Notes: generated by a model not told the origin, from the letters alone. A DNA stretch of 64,000 nucleotides from Rhinopomastus cyanomelas (GCA_013400115.1 VXBP01010394.1:1488001-1552000); one strand, 5' to 3'. Shown: positions 10,151 through 24,665, numbered from the stretch's first letter. Program-made: numbers and translations.

Positions 10151-13100
10151 AAAGAAGATGCTGTGTTGTGAAAGCGAGACAATTACAGAATATTAAGAGA
10201 TGACCTCTTCATTCCCTGACTAGAAAAAGAAGAAAACCACCTTACTCAGTAACAACTTGAGTCCAGAGGAAACGATGCTACTAGGATAACATTTGGGTTG
10301 TAATTCAAATTACAATCGAGGGTTTTTTCTAAACAGTCTCCTATTACCATCGGGGAAGAGCACTTGAGATGGGGTATTTCTCTGCCAGTCAAACGCGGTA
10401 GAGAAGCTGTCTGCAGGATGGCCACAGCTTACAGCTTCGGCAGTGGAGACAATGCAAAAGCAAATACTTCTTTGGGTTGGCATTTTCAAGATTCTGTTAC
10501 GGGAATAAGGTCATGGCACTCACCGTGAGGGGGTGTGGATCCGAACAACCTCACAAACTCCACATTTAAATGGACAAAATCCCCTAAGTCTACACCAAAT
10601 TGATTTTTTTTGGAATGTTATTATTTCATGTAGCCCACTAAAATATTTTTTCTGGGAAACAGGAGTGCCCTACTAATTCCTTTTTCTGTCTTCTTCCCAA
10701 ACAAAGGGCACATCTACAACTCTTGCTCTCTCCAGAACAGTCTTGTCAATGATCAGTGGACACTGACATTTCTTTGGCATGACTGCATTTGCTAAGGCCT
10801 GTTGTTTTATCGTCTATTCCAAAATACTACGTGAGCATGAACAGTGATGATAAATGGGCCACCATACGTGGTGCAGGACAGCATGGAGCATGGTCACTGG
10901 CTTTGCCATAAATAAATGCAGCGAGCTGGAGCAAGCCATGAGACTGAAGGAAAGGCAAAACAATTGCAGACTTAGGGCTATGGAAAGAAACTTGCCATGT
11001 TTAATTACCCTTATCAAAGCACCCAATACTCTGATGATGTATTGTGTGAAAATGCCACAACATTTGGGAAGAGTTCGGATTTAAAATTCCAATTGATGAT
11101 TTGCTGAAATAAAATAAAAAAGGCTATGAGGGTGAATTTGTAGCCTCATGAGTCCCCTTCAGGCTTCAGTTTCTTAATAATCACACAGTAAACATTTGAA
11201 GCCCCCAAAAAAGTTCAAATGATTAATTTTAAAAAAAAAACAAAGCCAGGAAATTTTTGAATGAGGAGTCCTATGACAGACTTCAAAGATGCCTTGGAAA
11301 GAATACACTTTGTGATGGAAATATGTTTCCTTTGGGGTTTTCTAGCGCCACTGGAAATGTTGTGTGCTTCCCCCACAATATTTTGCCCATTATGTAAGAA
11401 CCTTCTCTACAGCAGCCAAAAATTATTAAAAGATGAGCAGGTGAAGAAAATCTACAGGATTGCTTGGTTTCAAGCGTTGAATTGGGGGAATACCTGGTAT
11501 TTTTTCATTGTAATGAAACAAATTAACAATCCGTCAGGAACACATCATAACATTTAGGGCAATAAACCCTTCTGACACTGTAGGGCTCTTTTCCAAATTA
11601 GGAATGACACAAGAAAGATGTTAATTTTATTTATTAAATACTCCTAGGTATACCCCAGAGTCCCATCTGGAGTTCCACATCTCCAGCAGTGAAACTTTTC
11701 CTGTACAAAGATTAATTCAAACCCAAAGGTTTCCTTGAAATACTCCACTTAGATTGCAAAATCTTAGAGGACTTTGCTCTGCAGGGATGGCTGTTTCCTA
11801 AACATACATCTAGTCCCTCTGCACATGTGTCCTTGTACTGGAAATGCAAAAAAGCCCCACTGGTGCTAGTTGGTTCTATCACTACTACAGAGAGCAAGAA
11901 GTAACAAATCCAAACCCCTATATCCAAAAAGAAAATAAAAACAAATAAATAAGAAAAAACCCCTCATAAACACATAGATAGTAAACAGAATAGTTAGCAG
12001 ATCTCTTTATTCACTTTGAGGAATACTTGAGCTATTGGAACCTATTACCAATACTGTTCAGCTTATTGGGAAAGTCCCAGTAACTAGTAAATGAAAGGAA
12101 AATTAAACACAACAAAATCTCTGTAATGTTGGAATCTGAGGATTTTCCCATTGCAGTCATGTCAGAATCTTTTTTTGTCCTTTTAGCAACCCAGTGACAA
12201 GTTACATTAACATCAACTCATCACTGGAAAGAACTACCAAGTGAATTTGTACATTCTCATTTCCTAAAATCTTTAAAGCCAGGCTGAGTGGATTCCCCAA
12301 ATACACTCCATAAAAATAAGCCATTCTTCTTCTACTGCTGTAATGAGATAAAGATCTGGCTCCACGCACAGATCCAGAATCAGATTACATGGCCTTGCTG
12401 ACATAATTTCACATATCTGACTCCATCAAAATGATGAACCAAACACAAGAGGAGGACTCCAGAGATAGCCTCATTCATCACACTCTCAGCACTGCCATGG
12501 CACCCATGTTAACATGTGAAACACGGAGCAGTGAAAGGAGTGGGCTGGCTGGGGAAGCCTTGCTGAACTGGAGTGAGGATGGAGAGGACATCAGCCTTCT
12601 GGAAATGCTGGCAAAGAGCTGTGGAACAAGGGCAGTTCTTTGAGGTGACTAATTGGGAACCTTTCAAAGTGATGCCAGCAGATAAATTATCTTTAAGCAG
12701 AATTTCAGTGTGCTCTAAGAGATGGAAATGTCACAAATCAAGCTCTTAAAACTGGCCTTCAGTGATGTTAAGATCCATGCTGAGGGAAAACTTCCAGCCA
12801 TTATTACACAATTGCGGAGAATTAAACTCCGTAGAGAAAAAGACCACTTGCGTTTTACTGCTGAAAATGGTGATATTTGTAAAAGTTCTAAAGAGAGGTG
12901 GTTGCTGTTAGGGCTGCCTGAATGGCCAAGAAAAACAAAAAGAAGAAAAGAAGACGTTCATCCCTTTCCCACGTCTTTGCTTTAAAAACATCAATAATTA
13001 CAACTGTAATTAATGTAATATTTATTAGTAAAATACAATATTGAAATATTTTGATGCTGTTTTATTCTCATTTCATTTGTTGCATTAACAAGACTTTCAC

Positions 13101-13157
13101 ATATCGATATTTAAATCTGATTCTATTAGAGTGTACCCAAATCTAAACAGTTGAATT
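10151..13157. other. Stretch without recognisable genes or repeats
   Basis: Unique-looking AT-rich sequence. Short frames overlap on both strands (for example 10814-11084) and show no family motif. A run of ten A occurs near 11231-11240. Confidence 0.5.
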
Positions 13158-13470
13158 ACGTGGTCCAACCTAGGACAGGCCACACAGGAACATCTAGGTG
13201 GGTTTTGAAAGTCTCCAGAGAAGGAGACTCCACAGCCACTCTGGGCAGCCTCTTCCAGGGCTCCATCGCCCTCACAGGAAAGAAGTTTCTCCTCATGCTA
13301 AGGTGGAACTTCCTATGTTCTAGCTTATCCCCATTATTCCTTGTCCTGTTATTGGGCTCTAGTGAAAAGAGACTGTTCCCTTCCTGACACCAACCCCTTG
13401 GATATTTATAGATATTAATGAGATCTGTTTCAGCCTTCTCTTCTTCAGACTTAAATTCTAGGGGACCCAC
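13158..13470 (-). mobile_element. CR1 LINE fragment, internal piece of ORF2 end
   Basis: The plus strand shows the reverse complement of the CR1 ORF2 tail: TTTTGAAAGTCTCCAGAGAA, then GGCAGCCTCTTCCAGGGCTC, then ATTTATAGATATTAATGAGA. On the minus strand this translates to a typical tail (MRRNFFPVRAMEPWKRLPR, then SLETFKTHLDVPV). The copy stops near the end of ORF2 and lacks the 3' UTR and ATTCTATG repeats, so its 3' end has been lost. Confidence 0.9.
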
Positions 13471-16400
13471 CAAACCAGGTTGCATACGTTCCTAGAAATG
13501 TTTCAAGACTGACTCAAGGCTCACTAGCCGTGACGGCAAGGAAAGTCTTGATAATGTAGATGAGAATGATTTTAAAATGACTGTGATCATGTTGCTTATG
13601 AAAGCAAAGCACTTAAAGCCAGCTCTGCTTTTTTTCCACTTGTCCTAACAGAAGCTCCTCACTGGAAGTGAAAGACACTCAGTCTCGTTTTGCCTAAGTA
13701 ATCAGAAAAAATATTGGAGTGTGGAGATATAAATCAAGTAGAACTTATTAGAGATAGAAAGCTCAATCTTGGGTCTCCAGAAGAGACGATACACACACGT
13801 GTCTGGAAACGGTTTAGTGCCCTTAGTTCTTTACAAGTAGGCAGGAAACACGATCCACAATTTTTGGTGGCCTCCATGCTGGGGTTATTTTCTGCTGAAT
13901 AGCACAGAAATAAAGGCTTTCATATGTATTTCTGGAAGTAGAATTCTAACGGGGTGAAATAACTGTAATCAAGAACAAGTTGAATATGGAGTGTAGGAGG
14001 ATAAGAAAGGTTTTCAGGGCTAGAGAGTCTTGCAGAAGACAACAAAGTCTGTAGTAAATAGAAAATTTTAAATGGAGAAACTTCTAGATTAAAAAAAATT
14101 CTCTTTTGGAGCCCATGCGGGAAAATTTCTTGTATGATGTCCGTGTGGATATTTTTAGGGTATTCTCAGCTGTTGGTGGATTTATCCAACCTTCTATGAT
14201 TATCTCATTTGAATTAGAAAGCCATGAGTAGTCAGGATAATTCTTCATTGCACCTGCACCTACACAGAGGAATAATTCCTTGTCACGTAATGCCAAGAGG
14301 GAAAAATATTGGTGGCCCAGATCAAGAATATGTCATGTACTTGAGGAAGTGATTAAAACTGTAAAAAATAACCAGCAGACAGCCCGTCAGATAGCCAGGA
14401 TATCTCTGAATGTGATAAATCACATCTGTTTCCTAGTCTCATCCAAATACGGTGAACAGATTCAGCATTTTGGATCAGACTCACAAATAAAATTAATGAA
14501 AAAGTAAAACTGTTGACAGAACTAGCAAGTGTATGGGTTCACTGTCCATAACAGTAGGGTTTGTACAATTTTTTACACCAGCACATCGTAAATAACTCTT
14601 AAAAAATTCTTTCTCTGCACTGTCAACATGATTTCTCCTTCTGATGCAAGTACGGATGCAAATACTCTTCCTCTCCTGCATGCTTACAGCATTGAGGATG
14701 CAGCCTCCATGCTAGGGAGTCTTGACATGGCTACTCTTCAGCTAGATACCTGCTAAGGATGTTGTTCTTTGTGTGTCCATGGGTGTGTGATGACACAAAG
14801 AAACTCCTGCTTCTACATTGTTTATTAATACAATGGCATTTTCTTCATGGATTGAAATGCTTCCGTCTTACGGTAAGAATTAGTGAGGGAATAATAGCTG
14901 TGCACGTCCCAAAGGAGAGCAAAGTGCACAGTACACCCCTGTGTGCTTTGTTTTCATCTGTCCATGCGATACAGGAGCACGCACAGCTGCATGCACGTAC
15001 TCACCCACCAAAGCCTGTGTGAGAAAATCAGTATAAAATTGAAGAGCACTGCATTATCATCTGACTTTTGTCACAGTGTCAGCTGTACCTTTTCCTTTTT
15101 AGCACTTAACTTCTCTTCACTCCTAAAGGCAAGAAATTTCACCGTGTGATATTTATAATTTTAGAAGAAGAATGCATGCTGGCACAGTGAAAAACTAGCA
15201 CAGAGATATCCATCCAGGGCAGGCACAGGACTGCCTTTCCATCCTGACTGCGGCCGTGGGAAGTCACCGACTGTGACGTGCTTAGATGGACAAAAATCCG
15301 AAAGAGCTGCTGCTTTGTTTTCTCTTCACTCTTCCCTTATGAGTTTGTCCTTTTATATTTTCCTTAAGGTTTATTTTTACAAAGCAACAAGTTGCTGCTG
15401 CTTAGGCTGCAGATTGTGTTGAGAAAAGGCTGACTGATCGCATCTCCTGGTATCCTTGCACCCTGTCCTTTGTTTCCTACGCACAGTTTTGTAGTCAATC
15501 TGTAAGATCTCTGGGACAAGGACAATATTTTGTTCTTTGTCTGTGTGTTCTGAATAATGCAGGGTCCTGACTTGTGACTGGGCTCCCAAGTGCTGTGATG
15601 TAATACAAGAAATGAATGACGGCATTTAATTTTTAATTTTAAATAAAACTGTCAAAAGTGATTATTAATTTGGGACTTATCAACCAGAAACAGCTGGGAT
15701 CTCATTTTAGGAGATCCCAAGCATCTACACTCCCAGATAATTCAAGTGCAGCTGGAGTGCTCAGATTGAGCACCCAATATCCTCAGCCCCAAAATTAATT
15801 GAGGATTTTGAAAGTGCTGGCTCAAATACTATCACATTCTGTTGATTACCCTTTTTGAGGGGCCTGTTCTTTCTGCATTTTCCATGTGAGGCAAAAGGGC
15901 TCACTGTCCTTCCTCCTGTCACCTTTCATTAAGCCCTTCTTTTTTGAAAGGACAGGTGCAAATGCTCCACATGAGGATATATAAAGGCACAAACAATCTA
16001 TACCTCAAAATCAAAAGCATCTCTAAGTCTGATTTTTGCCACACACTGGGCATCTTCCAAGAATTTCCTCCAGCAAAGAGAGCTGGGACAAAGCTGCCTT
16101 GGATGCCATCGGTGTTCTTGGATGGTCAACAAAGGGTGCTAATGGACATGGCAGCTGGCTTTCTCCCCCTTGAGGCTAAACATTTTCCCTGCACTAACTC
16201 CACACTTGACTGATCCAAAAGCTGACAGCTGTGAGTTTGTCCTGAACCGTGCTGCAGCAACCGCTGCCATTTCACAATATCACTCTACTTTCTCTGCTGG
16301 ATTCAGTGCCAAGTACCCAGCAGTTTGTGAGCCACGTGGCACGGAGGAAAAAAGCTGACAGAAACAAACCCATTTCGGTTCAGTCCCCCATTGCCAGCAC

Positions 16401-19400
16401 TTTCCCGTCCTTATTCTGATCTCCGAGCTCAGGAAGAGTGTATCAGCAACGTGGGGCATTTTTAAACACACGCCAGTAAAACCTGCTTTTGACTGACAGA
16501 GAGCAATACAGAGTCTAACAGAGGTTTAACTGGATTAGCTCTTAACTCTGTGTTGTGTTTTATTTCCATTCACGAGTCTTCTCGTAGTCGTGTTCATTAG
16601 GAACGCGTTGAGGAGAGTTCAGAGATAACAAGACCCGAGGAGGGCTCTGAAATGATGCCTGTGTATGTGATAGCTAGATGGAAATCAAAAGTCAGCACCA
16701 TATTTGGCAACCTGACTCTCATTCTCACTGTGTAAAGCTAGACACTTGAGTCCTATCTCTTCAGACCCATGAACCAAGGGAACTGAAAGACGTAACCTAA
16801 GTCAGTGAATCCACAGACTGCAAACAGGAGCAGCACCAGTGCAGTGCACACGTAGTGCAGTACAGCAACACCTACCACTGCGCAGCACCCCCTTACATTT
16901 CTCTTTCCATTTGATTTCATCCTCATGGCCTAAAGTGTAACCAAACATTGAAGAGAAAACTTAGCAAATCATTAGTGATTATTTTTTTTAACCTTTAGAG
17001 AACTGGACAGTTTTAGCAAGTCAGTAACTGCTTCAGAGGGCAAACAAGTACTAGAGACCTCTTTGCTTTCTCTGAGTGTTTTGGAGATGTTTCACAAAAT
17101 TCGTTGGCAGTTACAGCAAACCAAACAACTAAGTTCCATGTTACTTTCAATATTAAAATTAAATTCATTTAATACTTAATTCAGCATTTTATATATATCA
17201 TAGTTAATTTTACTAATTAAGAATAGTTATTTAATGTTTCCATTGTTTACAATATTTCCTAAAGCTGAAAAGTCAGTCCTAAAACAATCACCAGAAATCA
17301 CTGCTAGTCTTTTCTGCACATGATGTCCAAAAGTCCAGGGTACCTGCGGGTACCACACATGACCCTGCCGCCTCCTGATCTCAGCAGCCAACTCATTCTG
17401 GAAGCCCAAATTATTTTCTCTCTCTGAAGTTTGCATAATTGCTTATTTATAAAAAAAAAGTATCAGTCTGAATCAATTCCTTGAAGCCAAACTTGAGGGC
17501 TGAAGAAAACACACACATATTTATCACAACACTGTCTAGTGCTGGAAGAAGCAGTATTACTGTAACGAATCTGGAGTAATTCGAATTACGAATTACTGTA
17601 ACAGTGAGTGCTGGGAGAGGTGGAAAATAGACTGATCTACTGATGCCAGAAAGATTTCATGCTGCCAGACAGTGCTTTTTCTATTTTTCTGCCATTTTGT
17701 TACGTTTTAAAAGAATCAAAAGTAACTTCAGTAAGAATGGTGAGCGTCCTCATGTGTGTGATGCTTATGTGCCACATTTTTATTCTTCTGTTGCTACACT
17801 TAACATTAGAGAAAGGTGGCTTTTTTAGGCTACTGAGACATTCCACAGACACAGTCCCCAATATCCAGATTATGACCAGAAGGACTGAAGCTCAGACAGC
17901 AGCAGTGCTGACTTCTCCACACTTCTCTCAGCAAACTGTCTCAGCCTTGAAGGTCTCAGCTGCAACCGCAAGAGGATTTTTCAGCCTCCTCAGCTCAGAT
18001 GGTTTTGTACTCCCTTAGGAGACCGTCAAAGGGTGTTAATTACATCTGACTGTAGCCTGAGGCTTGAGACGTGAGCACTTGCCTATTAGGAATGAACGCT
18101 CGCATTGCTGCAAACCTGTACTGGGTTCAAACAATAATGAAGAAGTAGAAATCCTTATAGTTCTACCTGTCACTTGTCAGCGAAGTCACTAAACATTACT
18201 AGGTTTTATTTTCAGAGTAGGGGAGGTGTGAGGAGCATTACCATCTCTATGGAAAAGATGAAACACTTGGAGCTCTCCAGCTGGAACACCCAAATGAGGG
18301 TGAGAAGATGGGACAGCAGAGGCCAGTTTGTTCTGCATGAAGACAAGGTCTCCACATTCTCTTACTCCTTCTCTGTGATGATATATCCACTCCAACATTA
18401 GGCAGTGAAAGCACCTCAGGCCCTCAGCTGTCACATTTCTGTTCCTTCCATTTCAAACCCCATATTTCTTCTCAACAACCTTCTCATGTGTCTTTCTCTC
18501 TGTTTAGGAAGCTGCTCAAGAGTCCATCCCCTCACAATGCATCTTCTCAAAATCATTCCTTAAGGAACGATTCTTACTTACTTGAAGTGATTGAGAAGAA
18601 AAGATCTTGCATTCAGTTCCTATTAAATTATCAAAATGTCCATTCTAGACTCAGTTTTGAGTGTAGAATCACAATTCTGAAATAAAAAGGAAACCGCAAC
18701 ATGACGTAGTGGTTATTCATGACTCACAGCCATGGGATTTTCCTAAAATTGCCAGCCATTTGCTACATAAAACTTCATATTTAAAGGACTTGAAAAGGGC
18801 TGAAGAGAATGTCACTTGTTCTTTGCTCCTCCCTTCAGTAAGTCAGAGGAAAGGAGCGTAACCCCAGTACATATGAAGTCCTTCTAATGCTTCATTTTCA
18901 TGAAGTATTGTTTGGCTTACACGTAGTCAACAGAGAGACTGCTGTAAAGCTGAATTAGGAAATTGATGTTTTTTGAAATGCTGAATATGGAAAGGAGTTG
19001 ATTCTATCATTTCAGATCAAAATAGGGCACAGCATAAAGAGCTCGAGTTGGAATGGAAATGACAGGTTGTGACTGAAGCTGGTGAAATATTGTTTGTTGA
19101 GAATGCATTTGTTTTCCTGCTCACCACGTATCGATAAGTAGGCTGCTACTTTCTGTGAACTGGATCACAATTAGTGGGCCCTGGGTGAGAAGGTATCTCA
19201 GCATCAGAGCTGCTGATGAGTTATTCATTTCCCTCTGCATTATTCATGATGTGCAACTGGTCAGCTCAAATCACGGTATCGCTTTTTTTCCTGCTATAGC
19301 CAAAATACTTTTCGAAGAAAGAACAGACTACATGCCCACTCATGTAAATACTCTTTCTTGCGAGTGCTCAGAGCCATTTTCATACAGAGAACAGTCATTC

Positions 19401-22400
19401 CACCAACAAACTCAGTTTAAAAATAGCCAATAAGGTGACAAACAGAAAAGCCATCTCAAATTCAAATAATGTTAGTGGGGTTTTTTCAGCATCTGATGAG
19501 ACACATTTGTGGTTTTGTGAATAATTACAAATAATGAGCCCTAGAAAATGGGTAACATCCTGTCATTTGGGGTTTTTGTTAGATGGGTAATGTCACCACT
19601 TGAGTGAGAGCATTGAGAGAAAATTGTGTATAGCTAACCTTCGTTCTTACACTAATTTTGCTCTTTTTTTTAGTAACTTGAGTTTGATTTTTGAGAACTA
19701 TGAGTCAGAAGTCTCCTTCCACATAAATGTTAGCACATGAGGATTAATCATGGCTCGGCTAGAGTCATCAGCGATATTGAAGATCCTGATCTAGAGAGGT
19801 ACTTAAACACACGCTTCATCACTTCGCTGAAAAGGTTACTATTGGCTGCAGTGAAATGCTCTTTTTGCTGCATATTGGAACCTAATAACCTTGAAATGAT
19901 GGTTAGACATGCTGGAAAGTGATGGAGAACACCAGTGTTCAACCAGCTCCCTGCTCCTGCTGCAGGGTAAGAAGTACCTGGTGTTTTCCTCTAAGAGCCC
20001 ACTGAGCTCAGCAGCTTCATTTAGGCTACAGAGCTGTCAGTTACTGGCACATGGCAGTTTTCACTAGTCAGCTGTAAGGAAAAAAAGATTTGCATGTTGC
20101 TCATGGAACCCTGGATGAGTTTATTTATGTCATGCATAAGACAGGATCACGCCCTGCTTCTAAGTTACAACCAAGACACTTAGGAAGTGACAAATGTTTT
20201 GATAGAAAGAGAAGACAGAACATCAGACAAATAGAAATTGAGTATGAAGTATGTGATTGGGTCTCTGTAATTACGTATTTCACATGGCAACATTCATCCA
20301 CCTCAGACTCTCGCACACACTACCACTTTCCATCCTGTTCACAGAGTGCACTCCTCACTGTCAGGTTCCTGGACCTACATTATAGAACAGACAGACATAT
20401 CAGACAGACTAGGCAAGGATGAGGTGGATATCACACACAAACTGAGACTCAACTGCTGGAAGTAAAATCAAGTGGTTTAGATGTGACTCTTCTAGCAGTA
20501 CGAGATGATTCAAAGTCAGAGAGTAATAAATGTATGGAGCTGAGACATCACTGCTAATTAATCCTCCCTCAGATACAGGCAAGCACAGATGTACAGACCT
20601 TGATGTTGTACTGCTATAGTTAATCCATCTTTAGTGAGGACATATGTGTAGACAAAGTATCCTTCTACAATTCCATAGTACTAACTTGTACTATCATAAA
20701 ACATAGCTAGTACATTGCTTTACTAGTGAAAAATGCCAGCTGAATACTGAAAAACACCACAACATTTAAGCAGACACATTTCTTCAGGAGTTACACTAAA
20801 ATAGACATTTTTGACTTTGTATTGTTAGAACAACCTTGGTCAATCAAAAACAGTTTCCTTGTTGCCGAGTCTTGATTGCTTCCATGACAACAATGCTATT
20901 GTATAGCAAGAATATCCTCATCAATAATTAAGACTCAGGATGCTCTATACTTTTTTCTACTGAGTTTAAGTGATAACTTGAAGAACTCATCATGTTTCTT
21001 CAGTTGTGGGTCTCCGAATGCTAATGTTACATCATAAATATTAAGAATTAAGGTAACTCAGTGTTCTGCTCTGTAACAGAGCTCTTTGCCTAACTGCTGT
21101 TAAAGCTCTAGACTTTTCCATTTAAGCAGTGTTTAACACATCTACCAACTTCTTTGAAAACTACAAGACATGAAAATGACAAGTTCATAGACAAATAAAA
21201 GCAATGCAACAAGAAAAAAAAAGTAAGCCCCCTAATCTATACAAGGAAATATAAACTCATCCAGAAATATCCTGCTGTTTCCTAAAGCCTTGCAGAACAG
21301 CACCAAGCACACAGACAAGGTCTGCTGCCGATACCCATCCGCAGTGAGATGTGGGCTGCTCCTCAGGCTTCCTATCGACAGTCTGGTGTTGGTCCTGGCT
21401 TCTTTGCTTTTGAGAATTTAGTTCATACTCAGAGTAACCATTTTTTTTGTACTTGGGCAGTGATGCGACGATACCAAGGACTGTGACACAAAAGAAGCTG
21501 GAGTTCAAAAGTAAAATTGTTTAATGAATGCACAGCACATGCCTTATTCATTATGCTGAATCCAGCCCTGGAGTTGGGCAATGCATACACTAATTCTCTA
21601 CAGAAATGTGATTCTACATTCCTCATTTAGAAAATAGCATTAAAAAATCAAGATGTTTGGCTAAAAAAGCTTTCATGCCATTCTGAACTTTCCTAGTATG
21701 TTTTTAAAAGCACAAGATAATCCTTTTTCTCAGCTATTGTGTTTTATTCTGTTGAGGGTTGCTGGCTGTAAAACATTGTACCTCCCTTTAAACTTTTCCA
21801 TATAACTTGATTAGACAGCAGTAATCTCTAATGCTTTCATGTGCAAATGCAGGAGTGACCCGGAACAAACGAGTTTCCTTCATCGCCATAGCAACCAGGA
21901 CGATGGAAGAATGCCACTCACCAGGCAATGCAAGGCACATTTCATCCCTTTGATGTTAATTAACAAATTGCTTTCCGAAAAGCCAGTGCATTTTTCTTCT
22001 TTAAACGTTTATGATAAATTTTTAATATGTCTGAAAATGAAAGAGAAATACAGGAGCAACAGCTACTGACAGGTGAAGCACAGTCAACTATCTTGGTGGA
22101 TAATCCACACACCAGGGCTATGGCAATGATCCACCCAAGGAAGGGTCTGCATCGGCCGGTTGTTCATAGATCACCCTGGGTGAATTGTAGGCCTTGGAGC
22201 TAAGGGCTGATGCCTCCCACTAGCTCAGGCCATTTCTAACATATACCGTGATGTGGGTCCTGCTGTAAGACAGTGGTCCATGCATTCTGAGTTTCTGGCT
22301 CGAAGAACTACTAGGATAACACATACAAGTTTGTAAGGATGAGGGTACAGGCATTTCCTGAATAGCTTTAACATAGTCAGCACATAAACCACTTCTCACA

Positions 22401-22974
22401 TGTACATTTTGTTTGCACAGCTCTGAGACTCCTTGTTGCTCTCCTTCCTCTTTACCCTGTCATCCTAACTCTTTATAACAGCCATCAGTTGTTAGCACTA
22501 ATTCCTTTAGGGGCTACTGAGTTGTTTCTCATTTTGCTGATAGGAAAAGGCTTGGAAGTCAGCAGACAGTCAGAACCCACCAAGAAGTCCCACCAGAGCT
22601 CCTGCTGTGGAGGAGTGTACTGATTCATTGGTTTAAATGCTTAATTCATATTCTTAACCAGAGGATGTGAATCTCCTTACCCTGTCTTTTTGTGTTGTTC
22701 AGGACTAGTTATCTGGGCTACAACAGAGGCTATCTGAGTATCTCCAGCAGATTTCAAGTGAATCAACCACACTGCAAAGTAATCCCCTACCCAAATTGAT
22801 TTGATGGCTGTATGGTGTGTTCTACGGGGACTCTGTTAATTTGATCTGGATCTTCTATTTCTTGGAACAACCACTTTCTTCATCAAGGGTTTTGCTGGCA
22901 GAGAAGCTGGAGTTAAAACACTGTAACTTGAGGCAACTTCAGCAAACAAAGTACAGATTCTATTCTTATTCAAT
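13471..22974. other. Long stretch (9.5 kb) free of CR1, nothing recognised
   Basis: This is the longest repeat-poor block in the window. It is AT-rich, with scattered short frames (up to 119 codons at 17659-18018) that overlap other frames and lack domain motifs. It contains the small palindrome at 17576-17589. A slightly GC-richer part near 22100-22330 could not be assigned to a known repeat. Confidence 0.5.
17556..17602. repeat. Palindrome flanked by 11-bp direct repeats
   Basis: GTAATTCGAATTAC at 17576-17589 is a perfect 14-base palindrome. ATTACTGTAAC occurs at 17556-17566 and again at 17592-17602, in the same orientation, on either side of it. The structure is compact (47 bp) and belongs to no repeat I know. 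Confidence 0.7.
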
Positions 22975-23195
22975 AGCAATAGAGAACCCCACAGGGTCAC
23001 GGGAAGTTTGGATTTTGAACAGGTTGCCCAGAGAGGCTGTGAAGTACCTGTCCCTGGAGATTTTCAAGATCAGACTGAAAGAAGTCCTGAGCAAGCTGCA
23101 CTGCCCCTAGAACTGCCCTGCTCTAACTAGGAGGCCTACGTTTGGAAACTCCTAAGGTCCTCTCCAACCTAAATATCCTCTGATGCTGTTATCTG
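22975..23195 (+). mobile_element. Old CR1 LINE 3' fragment
   Basis: The recognisable core runs from GAACAGGTTGCCCAGAGAGG through the end of ORF2 (LPREAVKYLSLEIFKIRL in translation) to a degenerate 3' UTR with GGTCCTCTCCAACCTAAATA. No clear ATTCTATG repeats remain. The left boundary is uncertain because divergence is high. Confidence 0.8.
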
Positions 23196-24058
23196 ATTAT
23201 ACAAAGATGGACAAAAAACCCCCAAGAGATGCCGGTAAATGAACAAGAAGCAAGATGAAGAAATTCACTTATTTGATGGCACTTAATGTGCCGAAAAAGA
23301 TTCAAAACTGCAAGTTTCTCAGCCCCAGCAACGCCACATTCATATCAAGAAAACCTTCCCATTCCTGAAACTCAGAGATTCCCCTACTCCAGAGATGGCA
23401 CCTCCCTGTCCGTTCGGAATTCTATCAAACTCCACAATGTTGTTCTAAAGTGCATTAGAGTGAATGATTCTCCCTAGCCATCAATTAAAGGAATTACAGA
23501 ACAATTTCCACTTGCTCTGTACTGTTGCATGATCTTATTTAACAAGCTTTTCAGCACAGCAGGAAAAGTCCATTAGAAGGATAATATGCAAGAATCCCAC
23601 CAAACTCTATGGAAAGACTTCACAGAAGGCAAAAGAAGTCACCTCCTTATTGGTCTTTGCTTTAAATACTGAAAACAAAGCAAAACTCCCCATAAATGTG
23701 TGTGAAGTAAGCCCAGTGTGCTGCTTGGTGATTTAACTTACTTCTCACCCTAATTCATCCCCACATTCCCTACATTTAGAGGTACAAAGCACCATTTCAC
23801 AATCCAGAGCTGAATACAGTGAATGGGCAGATACTGGCCTGTAAGTCTCCTTCAGACAGGGCGGATAATAAGAGTGATTGTTGTCAAGATGCTTGAGAAC
23901 CCTCTGTACCCAATTCAACAGAAAGGTCCAAAGTAAAAAGCTAAAGCCAAATTCTACAATAATTTTTTTAATCAGAAACTTTAAGATGGAAGAAATATCT
24001 TTAAAGAGATTTGCTGTAATTCTATTATAAGGGCAAGTGTAGAAAGCAAAAGAGATGA
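23196..24058. other. Stretch between CR1 copies, nothing recognised
   Basis: AT-rich sequence with no frame above 63 codons and no repeat end that I could identify. Confidence 0.5.
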
Positions 24059-24665
24059 GGAATCACAGAATCACTGAAGCCAGAAAAGACATCTGAGATC
24101 ATCAAGCCCAACCTATGATCTAACATCACCACATCAGCCAGATCATGGCACTGAGTGCTACATCCAGTCTGTCCTTAAGCACCTCCAGGGATGGGGACTC
24201 CACCACTGCCCTGGGAAGTCCATTACAATGCCCGATTACCCTTTCCATGAGGAAGGGCTTCCTAACATCCAGCATAATCCTCCCCTGACAGCTTCAGGCC
24301 CTGCCCTCTCATCCTGGAAGAAGAGCCGAAACCCCACCTGAGTACAACCACCCTTCAGGCACTTGTAGACACGGAGAAGGTCCCCCCTTGAGTCTCCTCT
24401 TCTCCAGGCTAAACACCCTCAGCTCCTCATCAGCCTTTCCCTCCAGTCCCTTCCCCAGCCTCCTTGCTCCTCTGGACCTGCTCCAGCCCCTCAATCTCTT
24501 TCTTGAAGTGAGTGACCCACAACTGCCCCCAGTACTAGAGGGGGGCCTCATCAGTGCCCAGTGTAGGGGAAGAATTACATCCATAGTCCTGCTGGCCACA
24601 CTATTCCTAATAAAAGCCAGGATGCCATTGGCCTTCCAGTCTACCTGGGCGCACTGCTGGCTCAG
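24059..24665 (-). mobile_element. CR1 LINE fragment with 3' end, minus strand
   Basis: On the plus strand it opens with AATCACAGAATCACTGAAGC, the reverse complement of a CR1 3' end, and proceeds backward through the ORF2 tail. Markers are CTCCAGGGATGGGGACTCCA, then GAGGAAGGGCTTCCTAACAT, then the complement of SLEKRRLKGG. It ends near CTGCTGGCTC. The long frames seen on either strand here are CR1 sequence or its antisense. The same 3' type is seen in the minus-strand copy at 40701-40941. Confidence 0.95.

Noticed and set aside
17659..18018. 119-codon plus-strand frame with a hydrophobic stretch that resembles a membrane segment
   Set aside because: The stretch is a chance product of T-rich codons. 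No supporting start, splice or neighbouring exon was seen.
22075..22330. GC-richer stretch as a solo LTR
   Set aside because: It has no TG...CA ends with a 4-6 bp duplication that I could define, and no second copy in the window.
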